The position numbers and the translations under genes are program-made. DNA of 41,285 nt from Anaerolineae bacterium (lineage in GTDB: Bacteria; Chloroflexota; Anaerolineae; Aggregatilineales; Phototrophicaceae): NCBI GenBank assembly GCA_022842885.1, contig JALHOR010000007.1, positions 59,362 to 100,646 on the forward strand, in the 5' to 3' direction. The notes under the pieces are model-generated. The model had not been told where the DNA came from and searched no databases. It saw only the letters and a program-made list of their open reading frames with translations. This document shows, one piece after another, positions 31,075 through 39,401 of this stretch. Every line of letters starts with the position of its first letter. Positions within the stretch are counted from its first letter, which is position 1.

Positions 31075-32160
31075 ATGCCCATGCCGACTTTAGCCCATTT
31101 AACCACCATTTTGCGCGAAGCAGGCGAACACTATCATATTTTGCCGTTGCAGGGCGCAGCAGTGGCGCTCATCACGCAGCGCGGTGGGCGCATTTTGGGG
31201 CTTTTCCCCACATTCGATGCCAAAAATTTGTTGTGGACGAACAGCGCCGCGTTTGACACGGTGGCGGGATTTAAACAGTTTGTGGCACAGGGCAACTGGA
31301 ATCTGGGCGGGGAACGCATCTGGATTGCGCCGGAAATCCAATATAACGTGCGTGACCGGAACGATTTTTGGGGAACACTGGTTGTACCGCCCCAAATGGA
31401 TCCGGGCGAGTATGCGCTGCAAACTGCATCAAATACCGCCGATTATTTAGGTTGGAACGCGACCATGCGTTTACATGCCTACAACCTTGCCAGCGGCGAA
31501 CAAATCCTTAGTGTGGCAAATACGTTAAAATCGGCGGCGAATCCGTTGCGGCATTTGAATGACTCTCTATCAGATATTGCCTATTTTGGTTATGAACATC
31601 ACGTCATACTGGCGGGAACTCAGGCAAATACCGTCAGCGAAGCGTGGAATCTGGTGCAATTAAACGCGGGTGGGCAGTTGCTTATCCCGTGTCTGCCTGT
31701 CGTGCAAGCATCGGATTATTTTGGTGATGTGCCGGATGAAGCGCGGCAGTTGCACTTTGGTGATGTGCCGCATTTGCGCCTCAATATTACGGGCAAGCGC
31801 CAATACAAAATCGGCTATCAAGCCTTCAGTATGACCGGACGCATGGCATATCATCACGCGCTGCCCGATGGACGCGAGGTGGTGCTGATTCGTAGTTTCT
31901 TCAATAATCCATCGAATCGCTACGCTGAAGAACCGCCCGATAAACCCGGTGTCAATGGACATTCGGTGCATGTGTATAACGATGGTGGCGAATTTGGCGG
32001 CAACAATGCGTTTGGTGAGATGGAATGCACCGGACGCACGTTGCAAGGTGGCACTGACCTAGACGATGTTGCCCATGATGTTTTTACGTTGTGGGCGTAT
32101 CTCGGCACGCCACCAGCGATACAGCGCGTGATACATCTGTTGCTTGGGGTGCGTTTATGA
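31075..32160 (+). CDS. Galactose-mutarotase-like protein (DUF6786/DUF4380-like), function unknown
   Basis: The 361-residue, beta-rich protein contains GGRILGLFPTFDAKNLLWTN and WNLGGERIWIAPEIQYN (about 75-90). It ends VYNDGGEFGGNNAFGEMECT, a pattern seen in galactose mutarotase-like proteins and uncharacterised DUFs of that fold. The fold commonly acts on sugar anomers or lactones, so a role in epimerising the imported sugar, or in opening a lactone made by the Gfo/Idh/MocA enzyme, is plausible but unproven. An alternative ATG is at 31081. The stop overlaps the next ATG by 4 nt. Confidence 0.6.
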   Translation: MPMPTLAHLTTILREAGEHYHILPLQGAAVALITQRGGRILGLFPTFDAKNLLWTNSAAFDTVAGFKQFVAQGNWNLGGERIWIAPEIQYNVRDRNDFWGTLVVPPQMDPGEYALQTASNTADYLGWNATMRLHAYNLASGEQILSVANTLKSAANPLRHLNDSLSDIAYFGYEHHVILAGTQANTVSEAWNLVQLNAGGQLLIPCLPVVQASDYFGDVPDEARQLHFGDVPHLRLNITGKRQYKIGYQAFSMTGRMAYHHALPDGREVVLIRSFFNNPSNRYAEEPPDKPGVNGHSVHVYNDGGEFGGNNAFGEMECTGRTLQGGTDLDDVAHDVFTLWAYLGTPPAIQRVIHLLLGVRL

Positions 32161-32975
32161 CGATGCTCGGTTTAGGCAGTTACGGCGTGGCATGGGCGAT
32201 TGGTGTGCCGGGCTTTGAAGCGCCCATTAACCCAATAGATGCCTTTGGTTTGCTGCGTTTTGCCGCCGACTTGGGGCTAAAATTGGTTCAAATTGCGGAT
32301 AACCTGCCGCTACACCTGTTGAGCGAGGCTGACCAGAACGCGCTGCGCCGCGAGGCAGACCAGCGGCAGATGCTTATCGAAGTTGGCACACGCGGGATTT
32401 TGCCAGAGCATTTGCAAACGTATCTGGAACAGGCACGCTTTTTCGGTTCGCCTATCCTGCGTGTTGTCGTTGATACTGCTGACCATCACCCTACGCCGGA
32501 AGACATAATCGCCCTGCTGCGCCCACAATTGCCCTTATTTGAGCAAGCCCATATCACGTTAGCTATCGAAAATCACGACCGCTTCAAAGTGCAAACCTTG
32601 GCTGATATTTTGGCGGCATTGAATCATCCGAATGTGGGCATTTGCTTGGATACGGTTAATTCGTTTGGCTCTTTGGAAGGTCCCGAAGTGGTGGTCAAAA
32701 CCCTAGCGCCATATGTCGTGAATCTGCATGTGAAAGAATTTGTGATTCGGCGGGCGCGGCATAATATGGGCTTTGAGATTACAGGCGCACCCGCCGGACA
32801 AGGCATGTTGGATGTGCCTTGGTTGCTCAAGACATTACATCAGCACGGGCGCGAGTTTAACGCTATCATCGAAACGTGGCTAGAACCGGAAGCGACGATG
32901 ACAGCGACAATTGCTAAAGAAACCGATTATGTGCAGCACAGTGTGGCGTATTTGCGAACATTGATTGATGTTTAG
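32157..32975 (+). CDS. Sugar phosphate isomerase/epimerase family TIM barrel (OiaC-like)
   Basis: The protein has 272 residues from ATG 32157, which overlaps the previous stop; an upstream ATG at 32091 adds residues that only shadow the previous gene. AP_endonuc_2 barrel features: LGSYGVAWAIGVPGFEAP, KLVQIADNLPLHLL, EVGTRGILPEHLQTYLEQA, ITLAIENHDRF (metal glutamate near 144), ICLDTVNSFGSLEGPE (aspartate) and VVNLHVKEFVIRRARHNMGF (histidine). Family knowledge: members isomerise or epimerise sugars; one, OiaC, decarboxylates 3-oxo-isoapionate to L-erythrulose. Beside an ApnO-like gene that reaction is the best guess, but an ordinary isomerase cannot be excluded. Confidence 0.7.
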   Translation: MTMLGLGSYGVAWAIGVPGFEAPINPIDAFGLLRFAADLGLKLVQIADNLPLHLLSEADQNALRREADQRQMLIEVGTRGILPEHLQTYLEQARFFGSPILRVVVDTADHHPTPEDIIALLRPQLPLFEQAHITLAIENHDRFKVQTLADILAALNHPNVGICLDTVNSFGSLEGPEVVVKTLAPYVVNLHVKEFVIRRARHNMGFEITGAPAGQGMLDVPWLLKTLHQHGREFNAIIETWLEPEATMTATIAKETDYVQHSVAYLRTLIDV

Positions 32976-33116
32976 AAACTACTTAGCCCTCATCCCCCGC
33001 CCCTTCTCCCCAAGGAGAAGGGGAGATAAGACCTGCATAGGGGTTAAAGTCCCTCTCCTGCGGGAGAGGGATTTAGGGTGAGGGCTAAAAACAACCTAAG
33101 CAGTTACGATGTTTAG
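32967..33116. repeat. Double-hairpin element, copy 2, with 9-bp direct repeats
   Basis: The outer inverted ends are TAGCCCTCA (32984-32992) and TGAGGGCTA (33079-33087), with two internal hairpins of CCCTTCTCC/GGAGAAGGG and CCCTCTCC/GGAGAGGG type, in inverted order relative to copy 1. GATGTTTAG lies on both sides (32967-32975 and 33108-33116); the left one contains the stop codon of the TIM-barrel gene. Confidence 0.7.
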
Positions 33117-33142
33117 TTTCATTCCCTAAAGGTTCTTATCGT

Positions 33143-34180
33143 ATGACCCAAAAACTCAAATTTGCGTTATTCGGGACGGGCTTCTGGTCGCGCTATCAAT
33201 TGGGCGGCTGGCAGCAAACCGAACTCGTGGAGTGTGTGGCGCTGTATAATCGCACGCGCTCTAAGGCGTTGGCGCTGGCAAAAGAGCTTGGCATCCCGGA
33301 AACCGCCGTGTATGACGACGCGGAAAAACTGCTCGATACCGAAAAACTTGATTTTGTAGATATTTGCACCAATGTCGAGACACATTATCCCTTTACGAAA
33401 ATGGCAACCGAGCGCGGCTTGCCCGTCATCTGCCAAAAACCGATGGCAACCACGCTGGAAGAAAGTGTCGCGCTGGTAAACGCCTGCAAACACGCCAATG
33501 TGCCGTTGTATATCAACGAAAATTGGCGCTGGCAGCACCCGATTCGCCAATTGAAAGCGGCATTAAACAGCGGGCGAATTGGGCGGGTTTTCCGGGCGCG
33601 GGTGGATTATCGCAATAGTTTTGCGGTGTTTGATAATCAACCCTTTTTGAAAGAACTCGAACAATTTATTTTAACCGACATTGGCACGCATATTTTGGAT
33701 ACTGCCCGCTTTTTATTCGGTGAAGCCAGCACGCTTTACGCCCAGACCACCCGCGTCCACGCTGATATTCAAGGCGAAGATGTGGCAACCGTGATGATGA
33801 CGATGGGTGACGGCATCACCGTCGTGTGTGAGATGAGTTATGCTTCGCCGCGTGAACATGACCGTTTCCCAGAAACATACATCGAAATTGAAGGCGAAAA
33901 CGGCTTTTTGGAATTGACGCATGATTTCTGGATTCGGGAGACGCTAAAAGGACACGGCACATTAGCACAGCGTCACAAACCGCCGCGTTATGCATGGGCA
34001 GACCCCGAATATGATTTGGTTCATGCCAGCATTTATCCGTGCCAACTGAATTTAGCGCGGGCACTACATGGCTTAGAAGCGGGCGAAACTACTGGCGATG
34101 ATAATCTCAAGACGCTGCGGTTGGTCTTCGGGGCGTATGAATCGGCAAAAAATGGCAGTGTTATTCGTTTGTCTACGTAA
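33143..34180 (+). CDS. Gfo/Idh/MocA family oxidoreductase (possible D-apiose or sugar dehydrogenase)
   Basis: The 345-residue protein has the nucleotide-binding start KFALFGTGFWSRYQLGGWQ, then ALYNRTRSKALALAKELGIP, the EKP-like CQKPMATTLEES near 98 with its catalytic lysine, and NENWRWQHPIRQL. The C-terminal half has LTDIGTHILDTARFLFGE (the D...H pair near 180). The family oxidises sugars or inositols with NAD(P). D-apiose dehydrogenase (ApsD) belongs here, so with ApnO-like and OiaC-like neighbours it may begin an oxidative apiose route. AAAGG precedes ATG 33143. It is separated from the TIM-barrel gene only by the repeat element and probably closes the operon. Confidence 0.85.
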   Translation: MTQKLKFALFGTGFWSRYQLGGWQQTELVECVALYNRTRSKALALAKELGIPETAVYDDAEKLLDTEKLDFVDICTNVETHYPFTKMATERGLPVICQKPMATTLEESVALVNACKHANVPLYINENWRWQHPIRQLKAALNSGRIGRVFRARVDYRNSFAVFDNQPFLKELEQFILTDIGTHILDTARFLFGEASTLYAQTTRVHADIQGEDVATVMMTMGDGITVVCEMSYASPREHDRFPETYIEIEGENGFLELTHDFWIRETLKGHGTLAQRHKPPRYAWADPEYDLVHASIYPCQLNLARALHGLEAGETTGDDNLKTLRLVFGAYESAKNGSVIRLST

Positions 34181-34194
34181 AATCTAAATCCAGA

Positions 34195-34295
34195 CCTCAC
34201 CCCTAAATCCCCTCTCCACTTCGTAGAGAGGGGACTTGAAAACGTCGTTGCTCCGACTCCCCTCTCCATTGCATGGAGAGGGGCAGGGGGTGAGG
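34195..34295. repeat. Double-hairpin element, copy 3
   Basis: The outer ends are CCTCA/TGAGG (34195-34199 and 34291-34295). Hairpin 1 is CCCCTCTC/GAGAGGGG (34209-34233) and hairpin 2 is CCCCTCTCCAT/ATGGAGAGGGG (34259-34283, loop TGC). No flanking direct repeat is evident. Confidence 0.65.
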
Positions 34296-34366
34296 TAAGG
34301 AAGATAGTATCAAGATATTTATTGGATGAAACACTAGACTTTCCCCACAAATTGGGTGATAAAGCC

Positions 34367-34404
34367 GCCTGTTCTTCACTTATACTGATTAAAATAGAAC
34401 AGGC
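34367..34404. promoter_or_regulatory. Perfect inverted repeat around a -10-like box
   Basis: GCCTGTTCT (34367-34375) and AGAACAGGC (34396-34404) are perfect 9-bp arms. The spacer holds TATACT (34381-34386). It ends 9 bp before the ATG at 34414 and could be an operator or a hairpin occluding the start site; no ribosome-binding site is otherwise visible. Confidence 0.4.
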
Positions 34405-34413
34405 GATATTTTC

Positions 34414-35484
34414 ATGTCAAAACCTTTCGATACCCTCTTGTATTTTATTTGGGCAGGCTTGAGCTACGGTACGCTAACCGGCATATTGGCTGGCACAATG
34501 ATGTATCCAGTGATTGGGACATTAACTGGTCTTGTGTTAGGCAGTCTCGGTGGTGCTTATGGTGGCTTTATCATTGGGTTGTTGGTGATGCTGTATAACG
34601 CTTTTTTCCTGCGCTACGATACCGAACACACAGCCTATCGGCGGCGCTTAACGCTATTGACGGGTATTTTGACAGCACCAATAATGTTTGGTGGCTTGTA
34701 TCTAGTCCTACTGGCATTGATTCACCCATTTTACGACTTACCCGATTACGAAACGGCTCGTAATTTCCTGAATATAATCATGCTGCTGTATGGCGCACCT
34801 GCCGTTATCGTTGCGAGCATGGCGGCTGCTTATGCCACGCATCACTACGCTGATTGGCATATCGGGCGCATCACCAAACGTAAAAATGAAGACGTTGTTG
34901 CTGAAGAAAATCACCCGATAGAAACAGGCATGAAGGAATGGTATCTACGCCAGTTTTATCGGCAGCTAAAATGGGGATTCCCCATACTTGGTGTATTTGG
35001 GCTATTTATCTTGCTGTTTGATTTTGCTAATCGTTCCCCTTATACTATTCACCCTTCCACATTCATCGCAAGTAGTATTGCGATTGCTATTGGCGGCATT
35101 GTTTATAGCCTCATTATCACGCCCATCATTGCGGCACTGAATATCCTGCTCATCAAGTGGCTGAATCGGCTTGTTTTTCAAGAATATTTTCCGCGCCTCG
35201 CATTCAAATATTATCGGCGTATCATCACCTTGTTGGCGGGACTCGTCACGCTGATTTGTACCCCCTTTGCGGCGGTTGGGATAGGCGTACCAGTGGCAAC
35301 ACTCATCGCCGGGCGCGTGGCATGGCTATATGCGGGTGAATTTTATCTGGGCGAGAGTGCGGATAAAGACAAACGCAAAGCGGCAGAAGCGGCAGCCTAT
35401 AAAAACAGCACCGAGACAATTCCGGCGGCAGTGACAAGCGAAGGTATCTATAAAAGTGATGTGATGAAAAGCAGTTCAAAGTAA
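34414..35484 (+). CDS. Multi-span membrane protein, hypothetical, 356 aa
   Basis: The N-terminus has glycine-rich hydrophobic segments (GTLTGILAGTMMYPVIGTLTGLVLGSLGGAYGGFIIG) like glycine-zipper membrane domains. Five or six membrane spans continue to about residue 310: LTGILTAPIMFGGLYLVLLALI, FLNIIMLLYGAPAVIVASMAA, GFPILGVFGLFILLF, IASSIAIAIGGIVYSLIITPII and ITLLAGLVTLICTPFAAVGIG. The soluble tail is charged. I do not recognise the family. The DUF1963-like gene follows 14 bp later, so they may be co-transcribed. Confidence 0.6.
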   Translation: MSKPFDTLLYFIWAGLSYGTLTGILAGTMMYPVIGTLTGLVLGSLGGAYGGFIIGLLVMLYNAFFLRYDTEHTAYRRRLTLLTGILTAPIMFGGLYLVLLALIHPFYDLPDYETARNFLNIIMLLYGAPAVIVASMAAAYATHHYADWHIGRITKRKNEDVVAEENHPIETGMKEWYLRQFYRQLKWGFPILGVFGLFILLFDFANRSPYTIHPSTFIASSIAIAIGGIVYSLIITPIIAALNILLIKWLNRLVFQEYFPRLAFKYYRRIITLLAGLVTLICTPFAAVGIGVPVATLIAGRVAWLYAGEFYLGESADKDKRKAAEAAAYKNSTETIPAAVTSEGIYKSDVMKSSSK

Positions 35485-35498
35485 GAAAAGCCGCGAAC

Positions 35499-36719
35499 AT
35501 GCAAAAACCAGCAACCGTTTTGGTTAAAAGTTTACAAGCCTACTGTTCAGCAAAGCCGGGGATTATTCCATCCATAACATTTGGCGAAGCGCATCCAAGC
35601 TATCACATTTTAGGTCAATTTTTGTTGCATTTTGCCCACTTTTTCCTAGACGAAACGCCTATTCGACTTTTGCTACGGTGCAAAATCAGCATGTTAGAAG
35701 GTCGGCAAAATGACCCGGCTATGCAGATTTCTAAAACCATGCGATGGGAAGGCAATGATTGGAAATGGGTGGAGGTTTTACTTGATGGAACATTATCCGA
35801 AGCAGAATTAATCAAACTCCTTGATGACTCATACGAGATTTGCATCCAACAACTCAATGAGCATGATATGCAACTTGTTCACATTGCCGAGCAGCCTTTA
35901 ACAATGCGGCAAGCCATTCATACATTGATTTATTTAAACAAGCTGAAGAACAAACACCAAGAAATTGAATCGCTTATTCAATCAGCGATTCTTCTACGTA
36001 CAAGTCCTATTGATGAGGCACAACTTCATCTAGGACAATCAAAATTGGGTGGCTCTCCCGATTTACCTCCCGATTGGACATATCCTCATTTCAATGGCAA
36101 ACCGCTGGCTTTTTTGGCACAAATCAATCTTGCTGAAATTCCTATTTCTTTACCGAAAACATCCCTACCAGCTACTGGCATATTATATTTTTTCTCTGTA
36201 TTTGGTTGGCAAGACAAGCTGGGTGGTTCTCACGTAGAGTTGCCGTGGCAACTTAGCAAAGAACCCAATTTTTCGCAGGTGTTGTACTTTAATGGCACAC
36301 CGTCTGTATTAAAGAGACAGCTTGCACCCAGTGGCATTAAAACATTCAAATCTGCCTCAGTTAATTTTACCCACATCCTGTCGCTTCCCCGTGCATACGA
36401 ATATGCCCGCGACCCAGTATTGATGAATTTGGATTGGACAGCAGAGGAATTTGAGCGATTCGATAATGTTTATTCTGACTTCAATTTCATTATGACTCGT
36501 AAATTAGGATTTACTCCTAATCATAAATTATTGGGTTATTGTGACCCCATCCAAGCTCCCATAACCCAATCAAATACGCGACTACTTTGCCAAATTGCCA
36601 GCGATAATTATACAGAAATGATGTGGGCTGATGGGGGTATTATCTATTTTACGATTTCCCAATCAGATTTAGAAAACCAAAATTTTACAACAGTTTATTC
36701 AGATATGCAGTTTGGCTAA
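35499..36719 (+). CDS. DUF1963 (YwqG-like) family protein with N-terminal extension
   Basis: The 406-residue protein's C-terminal part, from about 170, has the DUF1963 pattern SKLGGSPDLPPDWTYPHFNG, then PLAFLAQINLAEIPISLP, GILYFFSVFGWQ and HKLLGYCDPIQAP. The last is followed by LLCQIASDN and WADGGIIYFTISQSDLENQNF. The N-terminal extension of about 165 residues is not a domain I recognise (MLEGRQNDPAMQISKTMRWE). The biochemical role of DUF1963 is unknown. The codons are clearly AT-richer than in flanking genes, which suggests recent acquisition. The ribosome-binding site is weak. Confidence 0.75.
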   Translation: MQKPATVLVKSLQAYCSAKPGIIPSITFGEAHPSYHILGQFLLHFAHFFLDETPIRLLLRCKISMLEGRQNDPAMQISKTMRWEGNDWKWVEVLLDGTLSEAELIKLLDDSYEICIQQLNEHDMQLVHIAEQPLTMRQAIHTLIYLNKLKNKHQEIESLIQSAILLRTSPIDEAQLHLGQSKLGGSPDLPPDWTYPHFNGKPLAFLAQINLAEIPISLPKTSLPATGILYFFSVFGWQDKLGGSHVELPWQLSKEPNFSQVLYFNGTPSVLKRQLAPSGIKTFKSASVNFTHILSLPRAYEYARDPVLMNLDWTAEEFERFDNVYSDFNFIMTRKLGFTPNHKLLGYCDPIQAPITQSNTRLLCQIASDNYTEMMWADGGIIYFTISQSDLENQNFTTVYSDMQFG

Positions 36720-36860
36720 TTTCAGATTTTTATTATATGTAATATTCAAAATAATCTGTCAACTTTTACAAAATCAAATTGCCATCCCCCCATTTGCCCG
36801 CTACAATCGAATCGGCGTTAGATAAAAATAGACCGTAAAAATCTTGTTGAGGGTATTCTG

Positions 36861-38210
36861 ATGAAAATCGGCAAAGAAGCGCGAGTGTGTATTATCGGCG
36901 CGGGACCTTCGGGCATTACGGCGGCAAAACATCTGCTGCAAGTGGGGCATACCAATTTTGTGGTCTACGATAAAAATGGCGAAGTTGGCGGTAATTGGCT
37001 GTATTCGCCTGAACCAACGCATTCCAGCGTCTACGAAAGCGCCCATATCATCAGCAGTCGGCGCATGTCGCAGTATCACGATTTTCCTATGCCGGAAGAT
37101 TATCCCGATTATCCCGGACACGCCCTACTCAAAGACTATTTTCAGAATTATGCACGGCATTTTGGCGTAACGGACTATATTCAATTTCATACGCAAGTCG
37201 CTAGCGCCGAAAAACAAGCTGACGATAGCTGGCGTATCACATTGGGCGATGGGCGTATTGAACACTTTGACCATCTGATTGTTGCCAGCGGGCATCATTG
37301 GAATCCCCAAATGCCGCAATATCCGGGCGAATTTACGGGCGAGATGCTGCATTCGCATTATTATAAAAACAGCTTGCCTTTCCGGGGAAAGCGCGTGTTG
37401 GTCATTGGCGGGGGCAATTCGGCGTGTGATATTGTGTGCGATATTTGCCGCATTACCGATTTTGCGGCGCTCAGTTGGCGGCGCGGGTATTATGTTATCC
37501 CCAAAATTGTTTTTGGCGAGCCGCCGGATGTGGTCAATGCCAAATTTGCGTGGCTGCCGCGTGGCATTCGTAAGCGCACCACTTGGTTGATGTGGTGGTT
37601 GCTGACGGGCGGGAATGCGCGTTATGGCTTGCCCAAACCCGACCATGATATTCTGGATACGCACCCCGTCGCCAATTCGCAACTACTCTATTATTTGCGG
37701 CATGGCGATATTCACCCGCGCAAGGACATTGCCCGCTTGGATGGCAAAACCGTTCATTTTGTAGATGGCACTGCCGAAGAGTACGATGTGATTATCGCTG
37801 GCACGGGCTATCGCATCACCTTTCCATTTTTCGATACGAAGATTGTTGATTTCAGCAGCGGGGATGTGCCGTTATATCTGCGCGTTTTCCCGGCAGAGCA
37901 TCCGACATTGTATTTCATTGGCTTGCTGCAACCGCAGGGATGCATTTGGCCCCTTGCCGATACCCAAGCCCAGATTGTCGCGCATCGCATCACGGGCAAT
38001 TATCAACTGCCAACGGATCTTCAAGCACGCATCGAGCAAGAAATTGCGGTGAACAAACAGCGTTATACCAACGCCGCCCGCCACAGCCTAGAAGTGGAAT
38101 ATCACGACTATTTGAATCGCTTATTCCGCGAAGTGCCAGCCAATGCACCCCAATGGCAAGGCGTACCTGCCCGGAAAATGTTACAGCCACAACCTGTCAG
38201 CGGCGATTAA
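36861..38210 (+). CDS. Flavin-containing monooxygenase family protein
   Basis: The 449-residue protein binds FAD through CIIGAGPSGITAAKHLL (about 9-25) and NADPH through VLVIGGGNSACDIVCD near 180. The FMO signature F-x-G-x3-H-x3-Y appears as FTGEMLHSHYY near 155. Downstream motifs are GTGYRITFPFFD and LYFIGLLQPQGCIWPLADTQA. Family knowledge: FMOs N- or S-oxygenate soft nucleophiles, and some relatives are Baeyer-Villiger enzymes. The signature ends in Y rather than W or P, favouring an FMO. GAGGG precedes the ATG. Substrate unknown; the beta-propeller gene starts 30 bp later. Confidence 0.88.
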   Translation: MKIGKEARVCIIGAGPSGITAAKHLLQVGHTNFVVYDKNGEVGGNWLYSPEPTHSSVYESAHIISSRRMSQYHDFPMPEDYPDYPGHALLKDYFQNYARHFGVTDYIQFHTQVASAEKQADDSWRITLGDGRIEHFDHLIVASGHHWNPQMPQYPGEFTGEMLHSHYYKNSLPFRGKRVLVIGGGNSACDIVCDICRITDFAALSWRRGYYVIPKIVFGEPPDVVNAKFAWLPRGIRKRTTWLMWWLLTGGNARYGLPKPDHDILDTHPVANSQLLYYLRHGDIHPRKDIARLDGKTVHFVDGTAEEYDVIIAGTGYRITFPFFDTKIVDFSSGDVPLYLRVFPAEHPTLYFIGLLQPQGCIWPLADTQAQIVAHRITGNYQLPTDLQARIEQEIAVNKQRYTNAARHSLEVEYHDYLNRLFREVPANAPQWQGVPARKMLQPQPVSGD

Positions 38211-38239
38211 GTTTTTACGGCTATTCATAGGCAAAAAGC

Positions 38240-39295
38240 GTGCCTCTTTTCCGTTATTTCACGTTCACCATGTTACGGCTCATGGCGGCAGTGCTGCTGC
38301 TGATGGCGCTGTTGGTGGTGGGCGTGGTCTGGCTCGCGCCGCACATGAAACACGCCGCGCCGCAAATCGCCTTCTTGCGCGAAATCGCCGGACTGCCACC
38401 ATCGGTTGAATATGGCGATGTTTTTTTGCGCGATATGGAACAACATATCGAAATATCGCTGCTCACCGGGTATAGCCTCAGCCTAATGTCATGGTCGCCT
38501 GATGGCAATTGGTTGGCACTCGTATCACCGACATTTCGCACGGTCACGCTGCTAGATGTGGTCAATCAGCGGGTACATCCTTTGGCGCTGCCCTATCCCG
38601 AATCGGGCGCGGCGTGGTCAGCAGATGGCAAATGGTTGGCGATGATTGGGCGTGCCGCCAGCAATCCACAACTCTATTTAACCGATATGACCACGCTGAA
38701 TTTTCAAGAAGTCGCTGTCGGTGCGACCTATGTCCGGCATTTTGCGTGGTCGCCGCAGGGGGCAAGCATCGCGTTCATTGCGGGCTATAGCGGGCATCAT
38801 GAATTGCATCTTTTGGATTTGGCAACGCAGACCGAAACCATCCTGACGCATAATCGCTGGTTCGTGCTGACGGGACCCGCATGGTCGCCGGACGGGCGCT
38901 ATCTGGCATTTTCATCCAGCGGCGATTCGCTCAAGAGTGAAGAAATTTATGTGCTGGATATGACAACGGGCGAACAAAGGCAATTCAACGCGCAGCCTGC
39001 CGATGAATCCGCACCAGTTTGGGCGGCAGACAGCGCCGGTTTATTTTTATTGGCGCGGCATGGTGGACGCAAAGCCTTGTATTGGGCAGCACTTGATAAC
39101 AAAACTACGCAGCCCATGATGGCAGGCGATTTTCTCGTCGCGGGTTACACCCTTTCGCCCGATGGACAATGGCTGTTGTTCAGCGCCCGGCACAACCAAA
39201 ATTCGGATATTTATACCGTGCATCACTCCGGCAACGATTTCACCCGGCTAACAAACACCCCCGAAGATGAATTCAGCCCGCAGTGGCGTCCGTGA
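38240..39295 (+). CDS. TolB-like beta-propeller membrane-anchored protein
   Basis: The 351-residue protein has an N-terminal membrane anchor (LMAAVLLLMALLVVGVVWLAP). Repeated blades follow with the WD40-like/PD40 motif WSPDGNWLALVS, WSADGKWLAMIG, WSPQGASIAFIA, WSPDGRYLAFSS, WAADSAGLFLLA and LSPDGQWLLFSA, with a closing FSPQWRP: six blades, as in TolB. The start is GTG 38240 with AGG upstream; ATG 38270 is possible. It is probably exported and anchored at the cell surface. No Tol partners are nearby, so it is a generic propeller rather than TolB proper. Confidence 0.82.
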   Translation: MPLFRYFTFTMLRLMAAVLLLMALLVVGVVWLAPHMKHAAPQIAFLREIAGLPPSVEYGDVFLRDMEQHIEISLLTGYSLSLMSWSPDGNWLALVSPTFRTVTLLDVVNQRVHPLALPYPESGAAWSADGKWLAMIGRAASNPQLYLTDMTTLNFQEVAVGATYVRHFAWSPQGASIAFIAGYSGHHELHLLDLATQTETILTHNRWFVLTGPAWSPDGRYLAFSSSGDSLKSEEIYVLDMTTGEQRQFNAQPADESAPVWAADSAGLFLLARHGGRKALYWAALDNKTTQPMMAGDFLVAGYTLSPDGQWLLFSARHNQNSDIYTVHHSGNDFTRLTNTPEDEFSPQWRP

Positions 39296-39401
39296 AAATC
39301 AGCAGCAATTCAGCGGGCAAGCGGTGGGTTTTAGAGCATGGTTAAGCAGTGGGTAGCGGTAAAATAGGGCTATATACGTCAGAATTAATCCCTGTAAAGA
39401 A

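Noticed and set aside
32091..32156. Upstream start for the TIM-barrel protein
   Set aside because: The added residues are encoded in a shifted frame of the mutarotase-like gene; ATG 32157 gives the usual 4-nt overlap and family-like N-terminus.
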